DNA of 6,756 nucleotides from an uncultured Flavobacteriales bacterium. GTDB lineage: Bacteria; Bacteroidota; Bacteroidia; Flavobacteriales_D; Crocinitomicaceae. Numbering within the stretch: position 1 is the first letter of the stretch; each line of letters opens with the position of its first letter. The notes beneath the pieces are model-generated. The model made no database searches. It was not told the DNA's origin and saw only the letters and a program-made list of their open reading frames with translations. Made by a program: the position numbers and the translations under genes. Shown here one piece after another: positions 5,488-6,756 of this stretch. The stretch covers positions 1-6,756 of the forward strand of contig CAJWCX010000066.1 in NCBI GenBank assembly GCA_913031405.1. The letters run 5' to 3'.

Positions 5488-6717
5488 ATGACGGAACCTA
5501 CTTGTTATGAATATCCGAACGGTCTGCAACTTGTGCACCTTGAAAGTGAAGGAGAGGTAGGGCATTTAGGTTTTTTTTTTCGTGCAGGATCTAGATTTGA
5601 AAATGAAGATAAAGTAGGTCTTGCTCATTTCTTGGAGCATTGTGTCTTCAAAGGCACTACAAAAAGAAATGCGATCCAAACAATTTCTAGAATCGATGAG
5701 GTAGGTGGAGAGTTAAATGCATACACCGCGAAAGAAGAATTATGCCTACACGCCTCCTTTCCGAAGGCATATACTTCTCGGGCTATTGAGCTTCTTTCGG
5801 ATATTGCCATTAATCCCATATTTCCAGAAAAAGAGCTTGAAAAAGAAAAAGAGATCATATTAGATGAGATCAATTCTTATTTGGATAGCCCTTATGAAAA
5901 GATATTTGATGATTTTGAAGAAGAATTATTTAAAGGTCATGCTTTAGGAAATAATATTCTGGGTAAAAAAGATGGGCTTTCTCATTTTACAAGAGCAGAT
6001 CTTCAGTCTTTTGTTCGTTCTTATTTTACAAAAGACAATCTTGTCGTTTCTTTTGTGGGAGATATTTCTTTTGGTAAAGTCAAGAAATGGTTAGATCAGT
6101 TCATTCAAAAAATGCCTGATAAAAGCATACATATTCCAGTTAAGGAATTTAAAGGGAATCAGGTATTTCAGAGTACTCGAAAAGAGGCTAATTATCAGGC
6201 TCATGCGATTATAGGAGGCATGGCACCCAGCTACAAAGATAATGATCGAATCCCAATGTCTTTACTGATGAACATGCTTGGTGGTCCGGCCCTCAATTCT
6301 TCTTTAAATCTCCTTCTACGAGAAAAACATGTACTGGCCTACGGGGTTGAGGCCAATTATGTGCCGTACATGGACGTTGGATTTTGGCAGATTTATGTCG
6401 GTTCGGAATCTAAAAATCTAAAAAAATCGATTTCAATCATCAAAAAGGAGCTCAAGCGAATGCAAACGAAACCGGTATCGGAGCGAAGACTGAAAAAAGC
6501 GAAGCAGCAATTAAAGGGTCAAATGGCATTGAGCATGGATGTCAACTCCTCTTTAATGCACAGCTTTGGTAAGAGTTTATTAACTTTTGGCCAAATCGAC
6601 ACCATTCATGAAATCCATAAAAGTATTGATGCCATTTCGGCAAGTCAGCTTTCTGATTTAGCAAAAGAATATATGAGTAAAGATGAGCTTTCTGTGCTTA
6701 TATTTGATGTGAAGTAG
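5488..6717 (+). CDS. M16 family zinc metallopeptidase (insulinase/processing-peptidase type)
   Basis: The 409-residue product is a single-length M16B-type peptidase. The inverted zinc motif HFLEH is at 47-51 (His47 and His51 ligands, Glu50 catalytic base), with the third ligand expected at Glu127 in the ILDEI segment, about 75 residues on as the family requires. GELNAYTAKE (74-83) is the conserved substrate-strand motif. The second domain has LREKHVLAYGVEANY (277-291), holding the Arg278/Tyr285 pair that binds substrate. It therefore looks active, not a non-catalytic subunit; active M16 peptidases usually pair with a second domain or subunit, here perhaps a homodimer. No signal peptide is seen, suggesting a cytoplasmic enzyme. 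I chose ATG 5488, 2 bases after pdxH, over an in-frame GTG at 5458 that would overlap pdxH by 28 bases; homologues begin near this Met. Ten consecutive T (5571-5580) encode Phe29-31. The peptide substrate is unknown. Confidence 0.95.
   Translation: MTEPTCYEYPNGLQLVHLESEGEVGHLGFFFRAGSRFENEDKVGLAHFLEHCVFKGTTKRNAIQTISRIDEVGGELNAYTAKEELCLHASFPKAYTSRAIELLSDIAINPIFPEKELEKEKEIILDEINSYLDSPYEKIFDDFEEELFKGHALGNNILGKKDGLSHFTRADLQSFVRSYFTKDNLVVSFVGDISFGKVKKWLDQFIQKMPDKSIHIPVKEFKGNQVFQSTRKEANYQAHAIIGGMAPSYKDNDRIPMSLLMNMLGGPALNSSLNLLLREKHVLAYGVEANYVPYMDVGFWQIYVGSESKNLKKSISIIKKELKRMQTKPVSERRLKKAKQQLKGQMALSMDVNSSLMHSFGKSLLTFGQIDTIHEIHKSIDAISASQLSDLAKEYMSKDELSVLIFDVK
5571..5580 (+). repeat. Homopolymer tract of ten T inside the M16 peptidase gene
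   Basis: Ten consecutive T encode three Phe codons (TTT TTT TTT plus the last base of a Gly codon) at residues 28-31 of the peptidase. It is the longest homopolymer noticed in the window. Loss or gain of one base would truncate the protein before the zinc motif. The frame is intact here. Confidence 0.9.
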
Positions 6718-6718
6718 T

Positions 6719-6756
6719 CTAATTTCGAGCTCCGAAGATTGTACTTCCGATACGGA
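6719..6756 (-). CDS. Probable YggS/PLPBP-family PLP homeostasis protein, C-terminal tail only
   Basis: The minus frame entering from the right edge reads RIGSTIFGARN and then TAG (6721-6719). This matches the conserved C-terminal signature of YggS/PLPBP proteins, which typically ends in a form like RIGTAIFGAR. That family binds PLP without a known catalytic activity and helps keep PLP levels balanced in the cytoplasm. Only 11 residues are visible and the rest lies outside the window, so the evidence is short but specific. The stop is one base from the stop of the convergent M16 peptidase gene, so the two transcripts must overlap at their 3' ends. The nearby pdxH, which makes PLP, adds contextual support. 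Confidence 0.75.
   Translation of the reverse strand, partial: RIGSTIFGARN

Noticed and set aside
6722..6756. Imperfect inverted repeat around TCCGAAG / CTTCCGA as a terminator
   Set aside because: The arms do not pair cleanly, and the region is better read as the coding end of a YggS-like gene on the minus strand.
1..6756. Mobile element, defence system, CRISPR array, tRNA or riboswitch
   Set aside because: No transposase, integrase, repeat-spacer pattern, tRNA-like fold or known riboswitch core was seen; the genes are conserved housekeeping or envelope genes with similar base composition.

Overview
This is an AT-rich bacterial window that reads as ordinary chromosome from a member of the Bacteroidota, probably a flavobacterium- or cytophaga-like organism; the order cannot be fixed from this sequence. 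Four things point there: a DUF4494 protein, a lipoprotein that looks like the DUF4249 group, lipoprotein signal peptides followed by acidic residues, and AT-rich start regions without Shine-Dalgarno sites but with TAnnTTT-like promoter elements. There is no rRNA, tRNA, CRISPR array, insertion sequence or phage gene, and no gene-free stretch longer than about 105 bases.

Minus-strand block (1-3671), transcribed leftward. The order is a signal-less FKBP-type prolyl isomerase (FklB/FKBP22-like), a second FKBP isomerase that is a lipoprotein, a lipoprotein of unknown function (DUF4249-like), and the N-terminal 307 residues of the replication-restart helicase PriA, which is cut by the window edge. 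The first three genes overlap by 4 and 1 bases, and priA follows after 31 bases, so all four could share one transcript. The two isomerases are paralogues: one lacks an export signal, the other is exported and lipid-anchored and may carry a doubled N-terminal dimerisation region.

Plus-strand block (3777-6717). The order is cytidine deaminase (cdd), a DUF4494 protein of unknown function, pyridoxamine 5'-phosphate oxidase (pdxH), and an M16 zinc peptidase with a complete active site. DUF4494, pdxH and the peptidase are 2 bases apart from one another and look like one operon; cdd is 63 bases upstream and may have its own promoter. The 105-base divergent region 3672-3776 must hold the promoters for both blocks.

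Right edge (6719-6756). A minus-strand reading frame ends one base past the peptidase stop. Its last 11 residues (RIGSTIFGARN) match the characteristic C-terminus of YggS/PLPBP pyridoxal-phosphate homeostasis proteins. If correct, pdxH (which makes PLP) and a PLP-buffering protein flank the peptidase.

Most of the window is housekeeping. The points most worth a second look are the doubled N-terminal region of the lipoprotein isomerase, its tight coupling to an uncharacterised lipoprotein, a 10-T tract in the peptidase gene, and the placing of an uncharacterised DUF4494 gene directly before pdxH.
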